A stretch of DNA of 64,000 bases from Pseudarthrobacter sp. fls2-241-R2A-127 (GCF_030209355.1 NZ_JARVSF010000016.1:1-64000); one strand, 5' to 3'. Numbered from the stretch's first letter, positions 49,989 through 59,328 are shown. The notes: generated from the letters alone by a model not told the origin. Program-made: numbers and translations.

Positions 49989-50922
49989 TAACAGCCACTT
50001 TGTGGCCCCCATTGAAGAGACGCCGCTGCAGGCAACGGACACCGTCAAGACTGACCAGGCGCCCCTCAGCCTGTGGGCTGACGCCTGGCGCAAGCTCCGC
50101 CGTCGTCCGCTGTTCATTATTTCGTCAGTGCTGATCCTCGCCCTGATCGTCATCGCGCTGTTCCCGGGCCTGTTCACTTCTACACCTCCCAACGACTTCT
50201 GCGAGCTTTCGAACTCCGAGGGCGCGCCCACTGCCGGCCACCCTTTCGGATTCACCTTCCAAGGCTGCGACGTCTACTCCAGGGTCATCCACGGCACGCA
50301 GGCCTCGCTTTCCGTGGGCCTGCTCTCGGTCCTCTGCGTCTTGGTCATCGGTGTGACACTCGGCGCCCTCGCCGGCTACTACGGTGGCTGGATCGATGCT
50401 GTGCTCGCACGCCTTGGCGACATCTTCTTCGCCCTGCCGCTGGTCCTGGGTGCGCTGGTCATCACCCAGCTTCCGTTGTTCCGCGAGAACAAGAGCGTGT
50501 GGACCGTTGTGTTCGTCATATCGCTCCTCGCATGGCCGCAGATGGCCCGTATTACCCGCGGCGCAGTGATTGAGGTGCGCAACTCGGACTTCGTCACGGC
50601 GGCACGCGCGTTGGGTGTGTCCAAGTTCGGGGCACTCATCCGCCACGTCCTGCCGAACGCCCTGGCACCGATCATCGTCCTGGCCACCTTGGAACTGGGC
50701 GTGTTCATCGTGGCAGAAGCAACCCTGTCCTTCCTGGGTATCGGCCTGCCGCAGAGCATCATGTCCTGGGGCAACGACATCGCCGGTGCGCAGGCATCGA
50801 TCAGGACGCGGCCGGAAATCATGCTCTACCCGGCCGCTGCGCTGTCCATCACGGTGCTGAGCTTCATCATGCTGGGCGACGCCGTGCGCGACGCCCTCGA
50901 CCCGAAGAGCCGTCAGCGATGA
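49978..50922 (+). CDS. Oligopeptide ABC transporter permease (DppC/OppC type)
   Basis: A 314-residue permease. A cytoplasmic N-terminus (to about 40, LSLWADAWRKLRRRPLFIIS) leads to the OppC_N helix, and the EAA loop is FVTAARALGVSKFGALIRHV (about 202-221) with LPNALAPIIVLATLELGVFI. It pairs with the preceding permease. The start overlaps dppB by 11 bp and the stop overlaps the fused ATPase gene (ATGA), so all three are coupled. Confidence 0.94.
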   Translation: MTSNNSHFVAPIEETPLQATDTVKTDQAPLSLWADAWRKLRRRPLFIISSVLILALIVIALFPGLFTSTPPNDFCELSNSEGAPTAGHPFGFTFQGCDVYSRVIHGTQASLSVGLLSVLCVLVIGVTLGALAGYYGGWIDAVLARLGDIFFALPLVLGALVITQLPLFRENKSVWTVVFVISLLAWPQMARITRGAVIEVRNSDFVTAARALGVSKFGALIRHVLPNALAPIIVLATLELGVFIVAEATLSFLGIGLPQSIMSWGNDIAGAQASIRTRPEIMLYPAAALSITVLSFIMLGDAVRDALDPKSRQR

Positions 50923-52640
50923 GAGATAAAGAGATGACAACTCCAGACGTCCGCATTGATGAGGCCGGCACCACCGGGATCAGGCCGCTGCTCGAAATCC
51001 GCGACCTCGCCATCACCTTCAAGACAGGCGGCGGTGAAGTCAAGGCCGTACGGGACGCCCACCTGACCATCATGCCCGGTGAAACCGTGGCCATCGTGGG
51101 GGAGTCCGGCTCCGGCAAGTCCACCACCGCGTTGGCGGCCATCGGCCTCCTGCCCAACAACGGCAAGGTATCCGGCGGCCAGATCCTTCTCGACGGGGAG
51201 GACATCGCCCACGCCAGTGAGCAGCGCATGATCGAACTGCGCGGCAACACCATCGGCATGGTCCCGCAGGACCCCATGTCCAACCTGAACCCGGTCTGGA
51301 AGATCGGTTACCAGGTCCGGGAAACACTGCGTGCGAACGGCCGGCCCAGCGGGCCGGACGACATCGCCAAGGTGCTTTCGCAGGCAGGGTTGCCCGACGC
51401 CAAGCGCCGGGCCAACCAGTATCCGCACGAGTTCTCGGGCGGCATGCGCCAGCGTGCCCTGATCGCCATCGGACTGTCCTGCCAGCCTCGCCTGCTGATT
51501 GCCGATGAGCCGACGTCGGCCCTTGACGTCACGGTCCAGCGGCAGATCCTGGACCACCTGGAAACCATGACCAACGAGCTGGGCACCTCCGTCCTGCTGA
51601 TCACCCACGACCTCGGCCTCGCCGCCGAGCGTGCGGACAAGGTCGTTGTCATGTACCAGGGCCGGGTGGTTGAAGCGGGACCCTCGCTCGAGCTGCTCCG
51701 CAACCCGCAGCACCCGTACACCAAGCGGCTCGTGGAGTCTGCCCCGTCCCTTGCCAGCCGCCGTATCCAGGTGGCCAAGGAACAGGGCGTGGAGACAACC
51801 GACCTTCTGGCGCCTGCTGCCGAAACGGCGAAGTCCGATACCTTCCTGCAGATCCAGGACCTGCGGAAGGTGTACAAGCTCCGCCAGGGACTGGGCAAGG
51901 CAACGGACTTCGCGGCGGTCGACGGCGTTAGCTTCGACGTCCGCCGCGGAACCACGACGGCGATCGTGGGAGAGTCGGGGTCCGGCAAGTCAACGGTGGC
52001 CAAGATGGTCCTCCAGCTGGAGAAGCCGACGGACGGGAAGATCCTGTTCGACGGCGTCGACACCTCCGTGCTGAAACCTGCTGAACTGTTCAAGTTCCGC
52101 AGGCGGGTCCAGCCGATTTTCCAGGACCCGTACGGTTCCCTCGATCCGATGTACAACATCTACCGCACGATCGAAGAACCGCTGCGGGTCCACAAGATCG
52201 GGGACCAGGCCAGCCGGGAGAAGAAAGTCCGGACCCTGCTGGACCAGGTGGCTCTGCCCCAGTCCGCCATGCAGCGGTACCCGAACGAGCTCTCCGGCGG
52301 CCAGCGGCAACGTGTGGCAATCGCCCGGGCCCTGGCGCTGGATCCGGAGGTCATCATCTGTGATGAGGCCGTGTCCGCGCTCGACGTCCTGGTGCAGGCG
52401 CAGGTCCTTAACCTGCTCGCCGACCTCCAGGCCAACCTTGGGCTGACCTACCTGTTCATCACCCACGACCTCGCCGTGGTGCGGCAGATTGCCGACCACG
52501 TGTGCGTGATGGAAAAGGGACGGTTGGTGGAAACCGGTTCAACGGACGCTGTGTTTGAATCGCCCCAGCAGGATTACACCAAGGCGCTGCTCAACGCCAT
52601 CCCCGGTGCGAAGCTGATGCTTCCGCCTGAGGTGGCATAG
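50919..52640 (+). CDS. Fused double ATPase of the oligopeptide ABC transporter (DppD-DppF fusion)
   Basis: A 573-residue protein that holds both nucleotide-binding domains, usually encoded as two genes. Domain 1: Walker A GESGSGKSTTA (about 58-68), signature FSGGMRQRALIAIGL, Walker B LLIADEPTSALD. A linker (about 270-305) leads to domain 2: Walker A GESGSGKSTVA (about 351-361), signature LSGGQRQRVAIARALA, Walker B VIICDEAVSALD, where Ala replaces the usual Pro. It powers uptake by the permease pair. ATG 50919 overlaps the dppC stop; ATG 50934 is an alternative. Confidence 0.95.
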   Translation: MRDKEMTTPDVRIDEAGTTGIRPLLEIRDLAITFKTGGGEVKAVRDAHLTIMPGETVAIVGESGSGKSTTALAAIGLLPNNGKVSGGQILLDGEDIAHASEQRMIELRGNTIGMVPQDPMSNLNPVWKIGYQVRETLRANGRPSGPDDIAKVLSQAGLPDAKRRANQYPHEFSGGMRQRALIAIGLSCQPRLLIADEPTSALDVTVQRQILDHLETMTNELGTSVLLITHDLGLAAERADKVVVMYQGRVVEAGPSLELLRNPQHPYTKRLVESAPSLASRRIQVAKEQGVETTDLLAPAAETAKSDTFLQIQDLRKVYKLRQGLGKATDFAAVDGVSFDVRRGTTTAIVGESGSGKSTVAKMVLQLEKPTDGKILFDGVDTSVLKPAELFKFRRRVQPIFQDPYGSLDPMYNIYRTIEEPLRVHKIGDQASREKKVRTLLDQVALPQSAMQRYPNELSGGQRQRVAIARALALDPEVIICDEAVSALDVLVQAQVLNLLADLQANLGLTYLFITHDLAVVRQIADHVCVMEKGRLVETGSTDAVFESPQQDYTKALLNAIPGAKLMLPPEVA

Positions 52641-52653
52641 GACACAGCCTGCC

Positions 52654-52696
52654 AAACAGCTGGAGCCGGGACCGTAGGTCCCGGCTCCAGCTGTTT
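52654..52696. terminator. Bidirectional terminator between the peptide operon and the SGNH gene
   Basis: A perfect 20-bp stem (52654-52673 with 52677-52696) with a three-base GTA loop has AAA at its 5' foot and TTT at its 3' foot, so it works for both convergent units. Confidence 0.8.
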
Positions 52697-52701
52697 AACC
52701 G

Positions 52702-53586
52702 TCAGTCCTGCAGCCCGCCGGTGCCGCCGGGGACTGCCGCCAGGGAGCCCTGGTCTGCAGCCGACGTCCGGTCCAGCTTCAACTCGCGGAGCCGGCGCTC
52801 AAGGATCCCGCCCAGTGCCACGCGGCCTGCGGCGTTCATGTGGACCGCATCGGCCAGGTCCTTGGCCAGGCCGTACCGGGTGAGCCAATCGCCGGCGGAA
52901 ACAAAAGACAGGCCGTGGGCGGCGGCCACGGACCCCACCAGGGTGTCCACTTCGCTGCGGCGGCCGCCGCCGTCGTTCGCGCCGCGTGCCAAGGTTCCGA
53001 TCATCGCCACCCGGGTAGCGGGGTAGCGGGTTTTGAGATCGGCGATCAGCCGCTCGGCATTGCGGACAATCTGGGCGTCGGTTGCGCCGGTGGCGGCGTC
53101 ATTGCCGCCGCCTTCGATGACGATCAGCGCCGGCGTGCCGGCGGGAAGCAGCCAGTCTCCGCGCTCCATGGCGTCAACATAGTTGCCGGTGGCACCGTTG
53201 GCCGCGACATACCCTGTCCCTCCGCGGCCGCAAAAATATACGTCGTACCCGGCAGCGGCGAGGCCAAGGCGCGGCCAGCCGTCCAGGGGCTCGGACTGGG
53301 AATCACCAATCAGCAGGACAGTCCTGCTGATGTCCGGCACCACCGCTTCAAGCCTTCCGTTTCCGGCATTCAGGAGCCGGGACGTGGCTGCCACGTTGGT
53401 CTTCACAGCGGTGGCCGGCACCGGTCCACCGGACGCCGCGGCCCGCGACAGGACGCTGGCGCCATTTTCGGCGGGCGACCCGCACCCGGCCAGCCCCAGG
53501 ACCGCGGATGCTGCCAGCAGTGCCGATGCCATGACGGCGGCGGCCCGGGCGGCTCCGCTGGGCGTGATGGCCGTGGCACGGGGCAT
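52702..53586 (-). CDS. SGNH/GDSL hydrolase-family lipoprotein
   Basis: A 294-residue exported lipoprotein: signal RAAAVMASALLAASAVLG with lipobox LAGC (Cys about 35). The catalytic Ser is in VLLIGDSQSE (about 92-101), the Asn block is IVIEGGGNDAATG, and the His/Asp block is DLADAVHMNAAGRVALGGIL. It is probably an esterase or acylhydrolase on the outer face of the membrane; substrate unknown. ATG 53586 starts just before the signal peptide; the frame opens 21 codons earlier, but that extension contains no signal-like sequence. Confidence 0.86.
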   Translation of the reverse strand: MPRATAITPSGAARAAAVMASALLAASAVLGLAGCGSPAENGASVLSRAAASGGPVPATAVKTNVAATSRLLNAGNGRLEAVVPDISRTVLLIGDSQSEPLDGWPRLGLAAAGYDVYFCGRGGTGYVAANGATGNYVDAMERGDWLLPAGTPALIVIEGGGNDAATGATDAQIVRNAERLIADLKTRYPATRVAMIGTLARGANDGGGRRSEVDTLVGSVAAAHGLSFVSAGDWLTRYGLAKDLADAVHMNAAGRVALGGILERRLRELKLDRTSAADQGSLAAVPGGTGGLQD

Positions 53587-53755
53587 CGTTGTCTCCGACT
53601 TGCTCTGAAGGGTGGGCGCTGAGTCACAGCAATCATGCCACGCCGGCACATGTGCCAGTGAATTTCGTCACACTCTGCAGCGCCGAGCCCCGCGGGAAGC
53701 AGCCGGCGGGGCGCCCGGTCCCGCCGGATTTTAGGCCAATAAATGGCTCACCGGC

Positions 53756-53761
53756 TAGAAT
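53756..53761 (+). promoter_or_regulatory. typA -10 element (TAGAAT)
   Basis: The predicted start near 53768 gives a leader of about 92 nt, unlike the leaderless genes around it. No clear ribosome site precedes ATG 53860. Confidence 0.45.
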
Positions 53762-53859
53762 AGATGCAGGCGCCCTGTGCCAAGGGCCTTGTCCGTCGTG
53801 CGTTCCAGTTGGAAATGTCGCGATACAACAGCTGACTCCACTGAATCGAGCTTTTACGC

Positions 53860-55788
53860 ATGTCTGAAACCACCACCAACACCGCGGTAGCCACTGCCTC
53901 GCGCAGTGACCTCCGCAACGTCGCGATTGTGGCCCACGTTGACCACGGCAAGACCACTTTGGTCGACGCCATGCTCAAGCAGACCAACTCCTTTGCCGAG
54001 CACAACCACCTCGAAGACCGCGTGATGGACTCCGGTGACCTTGAGCGCGAAAAGGGCATCACCATCCTGGCTAAGAACACCACGGTGGCCTACAATGGTC
54101 CGTCTTCGAACGGCGAGACCATCACCATCAACGTCATTGACACCCCCGGCCACGCCGACTTCGGTGGCGAGGTAGAGCGCGGCCTGTCCATGGTCGACGG
54201 CGTCGTCCTCCTCGTTGACGCATCCGAGGGTCCGCTGCCCCAGACCCGCTTCGTCCTCCGCAAGGCCCTGGCCGCGCACCTGCCCGTCATCCTGCTGGTC
54301 AACAAGACCGACCGTCCCGATGCCCGCATCGAGGAAGTCGTTCACGAGTCCATGGACCTGCTCCTGGGCCTGGCCTCCGACCTGGCCGACGAGGTTCCCG
54401 ACCTCGACCTGGACAAGATCCTCGAAGTTCCTGTCGTTTACGCCGCAGCCAAGGTTGGCCGCGCCTCCCTCGAGCAGCCCGCTGACGGCACCGCCCCGGA
54501 GAACGAGGACCTGGAGCCGCTGTTCAAGACCATCGTCGAGCACATCCCGGCCCCCACGTACAACCCAGAGGGCGTCCTGCAGGCACACGTCACCAACCTG
54601 GACGCGTCCCCGTTCCTGGGTCGCCTCGCGCTGCTCCGCATCTACAACGGCACCCTCCGCAAGGGCCAGACCGTAGCTTGGGCCCGCGCGAACGGTGAGC
54701 TGAAGAACGTCAAGATCACCGAACTGCTTGCCACCAAGGCACTTGACCGCGTTCCGGCCGAATCCGCAGGCCCCGGCGAGATCGTCGCCGTCGCCGGCAT
54801 CGAGGACATCACCATCGGTGAGACCCTCACCGACGCCGAGAACCCGCAGCCGCTGCCGCTGATCACGGTGGACGATCCTGCGATCTCCATGACCATCGGT
54901 ATCAACACCTCCCCGCTGGCCGGCAAGGTCAAGGGTGCCAAGGTCACCGCGCGCCAGGTAAAGGACCGCCTGGACAAGGAACTGATCGGTAACGTCTCGA
55001 TCAAGGTACTCCCCACCGAGCGTCCCGACGCCTGGGAAGTCCAGGGCCGTGGCGAGCTGGCGCTGGCCATCCTGGTTGAGCAGATGCGCCGTGAAGGTTT
55101 CGAACTGACCGTGGGCAAGCCGCAGGTTGTCACCAAGATCGTTGACGGCAAGGTCCACGAGCCGATGGAGCACATGACCATCGACGTGCCCGAGGAGTAC
55201 CTGGGCGCAGTCACCCAGCTCATGGCTGCCCGCAAGGGCCGGATGACCAACATGGCCAACCACGGTACCGGCTGGTGCCGCATGGAGTTCATCGTTCCGG
55301 CCCGCGGCCTGATCGGTTTCCGCACGCGGTTCCTGACGGACACCCGCGGTGCAGGCATCGCAGCGTCCATCTCCGAAGGCTACGAGCCGTGGGCCGGTCC
55401 CATCGAGTACCGCACCAACGGTTCGATGATCGCCGACCGCGCCGGTGTCGTGACGCCGTTCGCGATGATCAACCTGCAGGAGCGTGGCTCGTTCTTCGTC
55501 AAGCCCACCTCTGAGGTTTACGAGGGCATGATCGTCGGCGAGAACTCCCGCGCCGACGACATGGATGTCAACATCACCAAGGAAAAGAAGCTCACCAACA
55601 TGCGTGCGGCTTCCTCCGACACCTTCGAGAACCTGACCCCGCCGCGCGACCTGACCCTCGAAGAGTCACTCGAATTCGCCCGCGAAGACGAGTGCGTCGA
55701 GGTGACACCGGATGCCATCCGTATCCGCAAGGTCATCCTTGACACCAACGAGCGCTCCAAGGCCAACCGCGCCCGCGCCAAGGCATAA
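53860..55788 (+). CDS. typA: Translational GTPase TypA/BipA
   Basis: A 642-residue ribosome-associated GTPase involved in stress and cold-related translation and ribosome assembly. G1 AHVDHGKTTLVDAML (about 25-39), G2 region EREKGITILAKNT, G3 DTPGHADFGGEVERGL (about 91-106), G4 NKTDRPDARIEE. EF-G-like domains II, III and V follow, then the BipA C-terminal domain starting about FVKPTSEVYEGMIVGENSRA. Full length. Codons are strongly biased to C-ending ones, as expected for a well-expressed gene. Confidence 0.97.
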   Translation: MSETTTNTAVATASRSDLRNVAIVAHVDHGKTTLVDAMLKQTNSFAEHNHLEDRVMDSGDLEREKGITILAKNTTVAYNGPSSNGETITINVIDTPGHADFGGEVERGLSMVDGVVLLVDASEGPLPQTRFVLRKALAAHLPVILLVNKTDRPDARIEEVVHESMDLLLGLASDLADEVPDLDLDKILEVPVVYAAAKVGRASLEQPADGTAPENEDLEPLFKTIVEHIPAPTYNPEGVLQAHVTNLDASPFLGRLALLRIYNGTLRKGQTVAWARANGELKNVKITELLATKALDRVPAESAGPGEIVAVAGIEDITIGETLTDAENPQPLPLITVDDPAISMTIGINTSPLAGKVKGAKVTARQVKDRLDKELIGNVSIKVLPTERPDAWEVQGRGELALAILVEQMRREGFELTVGKPQVVTKIVDGKVHEPMEHMTIDVPEEYLGAVTQLMAARKGRMTNMANHGTGWCRMEFIVPARGLIGFRTRFLTDTRGAGIAASISEGYEPWAGPIEYRTNGSMIADRAGVVTPFAMINLQERGSFFVKPTSEVYEGMIVGENSRADDMDVNITKEKKLTNMRAASSDTFENLTPPRDLTLEESLEFAREDECVEVTPDAIRIRKVILDTNERSKANRARAKA

Positions 55789-55804
55789 CGACGCCCTGAA
55801 CGCA

Positions 55805-55839
55805 CAGAACGCCACCGGTACTTCACCGGTGGCGTTCTG
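55805..55839 (+). terminator. Terminator of typA
   Basis: A perfect 15-bp stem (55805-55819 with 55825-55839) with an ACTTC loop, followed by CATTTAA. Confidence 0.75.
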
Positions 55840-55935
55840 CATTTAAGGCAATGGGACGCCTCGTCACCCCGCGCCGAAGCCTTGAGCCGGGAGTGGCTGC
55901 GCGCGGACAGTCCCCGCGCAGTGTGGGGCGTTGTT

Positions 55936-56175
55936 TCAGTGTGCAGCCTGGCGCCGCGGGGGAGCGGGCGGGACCTCTTTGGCCGCCACCACGTGTTCCA
56001 GGGAAATGACGACGTCGGACCGGCGGGTGCGCACGGTGCAGGAACCGGCGTCGCACTCCAGCAAGTGGCCCAGGGCATCGGTGAAGCCGCCTTCGATCCG
56101 ATAGCGAACCACCACCCGGGTCCCGGGCTCAGCCGCTGCAAGGAACCGGGCGGGCGCAGGCACTGGCAGACTCAC
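55936..56175 (-). CDS. Small SH3-like domain protein related to the N-terminus of a GNAT family
   Basis: A 79-residue protein: GTRVVVRYRIEGGFTDALGH, then LLECDAGSCTVRTRRSDVVI and SLEHVVAAKEVPPAPPRR. This pattern resembles the N-terminal SH3-like domain of an actinobacterial acetyltransferase family (Rv0428c-like) in which it precedes a GNAT domain. Here no GNAT domain follows: the frame stops at 55936 and a terminator hairpin lies about 100 bp beyond. It is divergent from fdxA. GTG 56175 is supported by TAGTAT six bases upstream. Confidence 0.7.
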   Translation of the reverse strand: MSLPVPAPARFLAAAEPGTRVVVRYRIEGGFTDALGHLLECDAGSCTVRTRRSDVVISLEHVVAAKEVPPAPPRRQAAH

Positions 56176-56181
56176 CAGTTC

Positions 56182-56187
56182 ATACTA
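56182..56187 (-). promoter_or_regulatory. -10 element (TAGTAT) of the SH3-like gene, leaderless
   Basis: On the minus strand, TAGTAT plus six bases precedes GTG 56175. Confidence 0.55.
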
Positions 56188-56226
56188 GGCCGCCGGCTAG
56201 GTTCGCGGGAACGGGCTGGGAGATAA

Positions 56227-56232
56227 TAGGCT
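56227..56232 (+). promoter_or_regulatory. fdxA -10 element (TAGGCT)
   Basis: The predicted start near 56239 leaves a leader of about 72 nt with GGAGAGG before GTG 56311. Confidence 0.45.
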
Positions 56233-56310
56233 CGGATGTCAAGAGTCCGGCCGTGCTGCCGGATGCAAGAGCCGGCGGGTCGCCGGAACCAACGTGGAGA
56301 GGCCAGGGAC

Positions 56311-56637
56311 GTGACGTACGTAATCGCGCAGCCGTGTGTGGATGTTAAGGACAAGGCATGCATCGAAGAATGCCCCGTGGACTGCATCTATGAGGGCGAG
56401 CGTTCGCTGTACATCCATCCGGACGAGTGCGTCGACTGCGGCGCCTGCGAACCCGTCTGCCCGGTGGAAGCCATCTACTACGAGGATGACACCCCGGACG
56501 AGTGGGCTGACTACTACAAGGCGAACGTCGAGTTCTTCGATGACCTCGGATCCCCGGGCGGCGCAGCCAAGATCGGCAACACGGGCAAGGACCACCCCAT
56601 GATCGCCGCCCTCCCGCCGCAGAACCAAGACCACTGA
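56311..56637 (+). CDS. fdxA: Seven-iron ferredoxin
   Basis: A 108-residue electron carrier with one [3Fe-4S] and one [4Fe-4S] cluster. It begins TYVIAQPCVDVKDKACIEEC, then PVDCIYEGERSLYIHPDECV and DCGACEPVCPVEAIYYEDD. The spacing CxxxxxxxCxxxCP and CxxCxxCxxxCP fits the actinobacterial FdxA type. GTG 56311 is chosen for GGAGAGG upstream and because the ferredoxin fold begins at once; a longer frame from 56236 is not supported. fdxA next to dapC is the usual actinobacterial order. Confidence 0.96.
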   Translation: MTYVIAQPCVDVKDKACIEECPVDCIYEGERSLYIHPDECVDCGACEPVCPVEAIYYEDDTPDEWADYYKANVEFFDDLGSPGGAAKIGNTGKDHPMIAALPPQNQDH

Positions 56638-56651
56638 CCCGGACGAGCGCC

Positions 56652-57803
56652 GTGACAGCAGCAGTGAACTCGTTTGGCCTGGCCCTGCCCGACTATCCGT
56701 GGGAGGCCATGGCTCCGTATGTGGCCAAGGCGTCCGGGCACCCCGGCGGGGCCGTCAACCTTTCAATCGGCACCCCGGTGGATCCCACGCCGAAATTGGT
56801 CCAGGACGCCCTGAAGGCCGCCGCGGACGCCCCGGGCTATCCCACCGTGCACGGCACCCCGGCGCTCCGGGAGGCCATCGCAGGCTGGTTCGAGCGCCGG
56901 CGCGGAGTGTCCGGCCTGGACCCCCGCAACATCATGCCCACGGTGGGTTCGAAGGAACTCGTGGCGTGGCTTCCGCTGCTGCTGGGCCTCAAGCCCGGCG
57001 ACGTCGTCGTACGCCCCAAGGTGGCCTACCCCACCTACGATATCGGCGCGACCCTTGCCGGTGTCACCTCGGTGGCCACGGACAACCTGGACGAGCTCGA
57101 TGACGCCACCCGCGCCCGGGTGCGCCTGATCTGGGTCAATTCTCCCGGCAACCCCACCGGCAGCGTGCGGGATGCGGAGTCTCTCAGGGCGCTGGTGGTC
57201 CAGGCCCGTGAAATCGGCGCCGTGGTGGCCTCGGACGAATGCTATGCGGAGCTCGGCTGGGGCGACTGGGACGTCCAGCGCGGCGGCCGTCGCGTCCCCA
57301 GCATCCTGGATCCCCGTGTGGCGGGCGGCTCGCACCAGGGCCTGCTGGCGGTCTACTCAATGAGCAAGCAGTCCAACCTGGCCGGCTACCGTGCGGCCTT
57401 CGTCGCCGGCGACCCGGACCTGATGCCCAACCTGGTCAACAGCCGCAAGCATGCGGGCATGATCGTCCCCTACCCGGTCCAGGAGGCCATGCGCGTGGCC
57501 CTGGGCGACGACGCGCACGTTGAGGCGCAGAAGGACCTCTACCGGGGCCGGCGCGAACGGCTGGTGCCGGCGCTGCAAGAGTTCGGCCTGGAGATCAAGG
57601 AATCCGACGCCGGACTGTACCTCTGGTCCACTGCCGGGGAGGAAACCTGGGATACGGTGGACCGCCTGGCGGACCGGGGCATCGTGGTGGGGCCCGGCGT
57701 CTTCTACGGTGATGCCGGTAACGGCTTTGTCCGGGTCGCCCTCACCGGCACTGACGAACGCATCGACGCAGCGGTGGCCAGGCTGGCGGGAGCGGGCTCC
57801 TAG
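56652..57803 (+). CDS. dapC: Succinyldiaminopimelate transaminase
   Basis: A 383-residue PLP aminotransferase that makes N-succinyl-LL-diaminopimelate from the keto precursor. It opens FGLALPDYPWEAMAPYVAKA, typical of actinobacterial DapC, then VNLSIGTPVDPTP, WVNSPGNPTGSV and the PLP lysine in YSMSKQSNLAGYRAAFVAGD (about 236-255). Starts with GTG 15 bp after fdxA and is probably co-transcribed with it. dapD and dapE, which act before and after this step, lie at the right end of the window. Confidence 0.93.
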   Translation: MTAAVNSFGLALPDYPWEAMAPYVAKASGHPGGAVNLSIGTPVDPTPKLVQDALKAAADAPGYPTVHGTPALREAIAGWFERRRGVSGLDPRNIMPTVGSKELVAWLPLLLGLKPGDVVVRPKVAYPTYDIGATLAGVTSVATDNLDELDDATRARVRLIWVNSPGNPTGSVRDAESLRALVVQAREIGAVVASDECYAELGWGDWDVQRGGRRVPSILDPRVAGGSHQGLLAVYSMSKQSNLAGYRAAFVAGDPDLMPNLVNSRKHAGMIVPYPVQEAMRVALGDDAHVEAQKDLYRGRRERLVPALQEFGLEIKESDAGLYLWSTAGEETWDTVDRLADRGIVVGPGVFYGDAGNGFVRVALTGTDERIDAAVARLAGAGS

Positions 57804-58041
57804 CAGCACGTCATATTCGTGTGACTCGCCCCACATCCGGTGCATTTTAGGCCGTCGTGGAAGGCTGCGGATTAGTGACACCCGCCAAGGAGCGGTACTT
57901 TTTAAGTGACGATCAATGGTGGCTTTCTACAAGAAGGCAGCCCGGGTGTTGGAACCTGTCTTCTCAGGCTCAGTGCACGGCTCACCTGATATTGGATCAA
58001 GCTTTCGACAGAGGCCGAAGACGCCTCATGAAGGGGACTCC

Positions 58042-59328
58042 ATGACTGAGACCAACAATGCTGCGACCCTGCTCCATGCAGGTGGCGAGCTGAAGCTCCC
58101 GCGCATCCAGGTTGTTGAAGGGAACGAAGGTTACGACGTCTCCAAGCTGCTGAAGCAGACCGGCGCCGTCACGTTCGACCCCGGCTTCATGAACACCGCA
58201 GCAACCACCTCCGCCATCACCTACATCGACGGCGATGCCGGCATCCTGCGCTACCGCGGATACCCCATCGAGCAGCTGGCGCAGCACTCCAGCTTCCTTG
58301 AGGTGTCCTACCTGCTGATCTACGGCAACCTGCCCACTCCCACCGAGCTGGACGAGTTCGACCAGAAGATCCGGCGCCACACCCTGCTGCACGAGGAGCT
58401 CAAAGGCTTCTTCGGCGGCTTCCCCCGCGACGCGCACCCCATGCCGGTGCTGTCCTCCGCAGTGTCCGCGTTGTCCACGTTCTACCAGGACTCGCTGGAC
58501 CCCTTCAACGCCGAGCAGGTGGAGGTATCCACCATCCGCCTGATGGCCAAGCTGCCGGTCATCGCCGCCTACGCGCACAAGAAGTCCATCGGCCAGCCCA
58601 TGCTGTACCCGGACAACTCGATGAACCTCGTGGAGAACTTCCTGCGCCTCAGCTTCGGCCTGCCGGCCGAGCAGTACGAGCTGGACCCGGTCATCGTCAA
58701 GGCACTGGACCTGCTCCTGATCCTGCACGCGGACCACGAGCAGAACTGCTCCACCTCCACGGTGCGCCTGGTTGGCTCCTCCAACGCCAACCTTTTCGCT
58801 TCCGTTTCTGCCGGCATCAACGCCCTCTTCGGCCCTGCCCACGGCGGCGCCAATGAGGCCGTACTGAAGATGCTCCGCCAGATCCAGGCCGAAGGCCTCA
58901 AGCCCGAGGACTACATGGAGAAGGTCAAGAACAAGGAAGACGGGGTCCGGCTCATGGGCTTCGGACACCGCGTCTACAAGAACTACGATCCGCGCGCCAA
59001 GATCGTCAAGGCCACGGCCCACGAGATCCTCAGCAAGCTCGGCGGCAACGACGAACTGCTGGACATCGCCATGCGCCTGGAAGAGAAGGCGTTGAGCGAT
59101 GACTACTTCATCCAGCGCAAGCTCTACCCGAACGTGGACTTCTACACCGGCCTGATCTACAAGGCCATGGGCTTCCCCGAGAAGATGTTTACCGTTCTGT
59201 TCGCCATCGGCCGCCTGCCGGGCTGGATTGCCCAGTGGCGCGAAATGATCAGCGACCCGAACACCAAGATCGGCCGCCCGCGCCAGCTGTACATCGGCGA
59301 GCCCGAGCGCGACTACCCGGCCCGCTAA
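58042..59328 (+). CDS. gltA: Citrate synthase
   Basis: A 428-residue type II citrate synthase that condenses oxaloacetate and acetyl-CoA. Active-site segments: HADHEQNCSTSTVRLVGSSN (His about 233), FGPAHGGANEAVLKML (about 264-279) and GFGHRVYKNYDPRAKIVKAT (catalytic His and Asp). C-terminal KIGRPRQLYIGEPERDY is the standard end. The frame is open from 57916, but ATG 58042 has AAGGGGA upstream and begins TETNNAATLLHAGGELKLPR, the usual start. The 238-bp upstream region holds no other gene. Confidence 0.97.
   Translation: MTETNNAATLLHAGGELKLPRIQVVEGNEGYDVSKLLKQTGAVTFDPGFMNTAATTSAITYIDGDAGILRYRGYPIEQLAQHSSFLEVSYLLIYGNLPTPTELDEFDQKIRRHTLLHEELKGFFGGFPRDAHPMPVLSSAVSALSTFYQDSLDPFNAEQVEVSTIRLMAKLPVIAAYAHKKSIGQPMLYPDNSMNLVENFLRLSFGLPAEQYELDPVIVKALDLLLILHADHEQNCSTSTVRLVGSSNANLFASVSAGINALFGPAHGGANEAVLKMLRQIQAEGLKPEDYMEKVKNKEDGVRLMGFGHRVYKNYDPRAKIVKATAHEILSKLGGNDELLDIAMRLEEKALSDDYFIQRKLYPNVDFYTGLIYKAMGFPEKMFTVLFAIGRLPGWIAQWREMISDPNTKIGRPRQLYIGEPERDYPAR

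Noticed and set aside
53854..55263. A 469-codon minus-strand frame opposite typA
   Set aside because: Antisense shadow with Gly/Val/Asp-rich text; typA is complete on the other strand.
57916..58041. N-terminal extension of citrate synthase
   Set aside because: The frame is open, but ATG 58042 has a proper ribosome site and gives the usual N-terminus.
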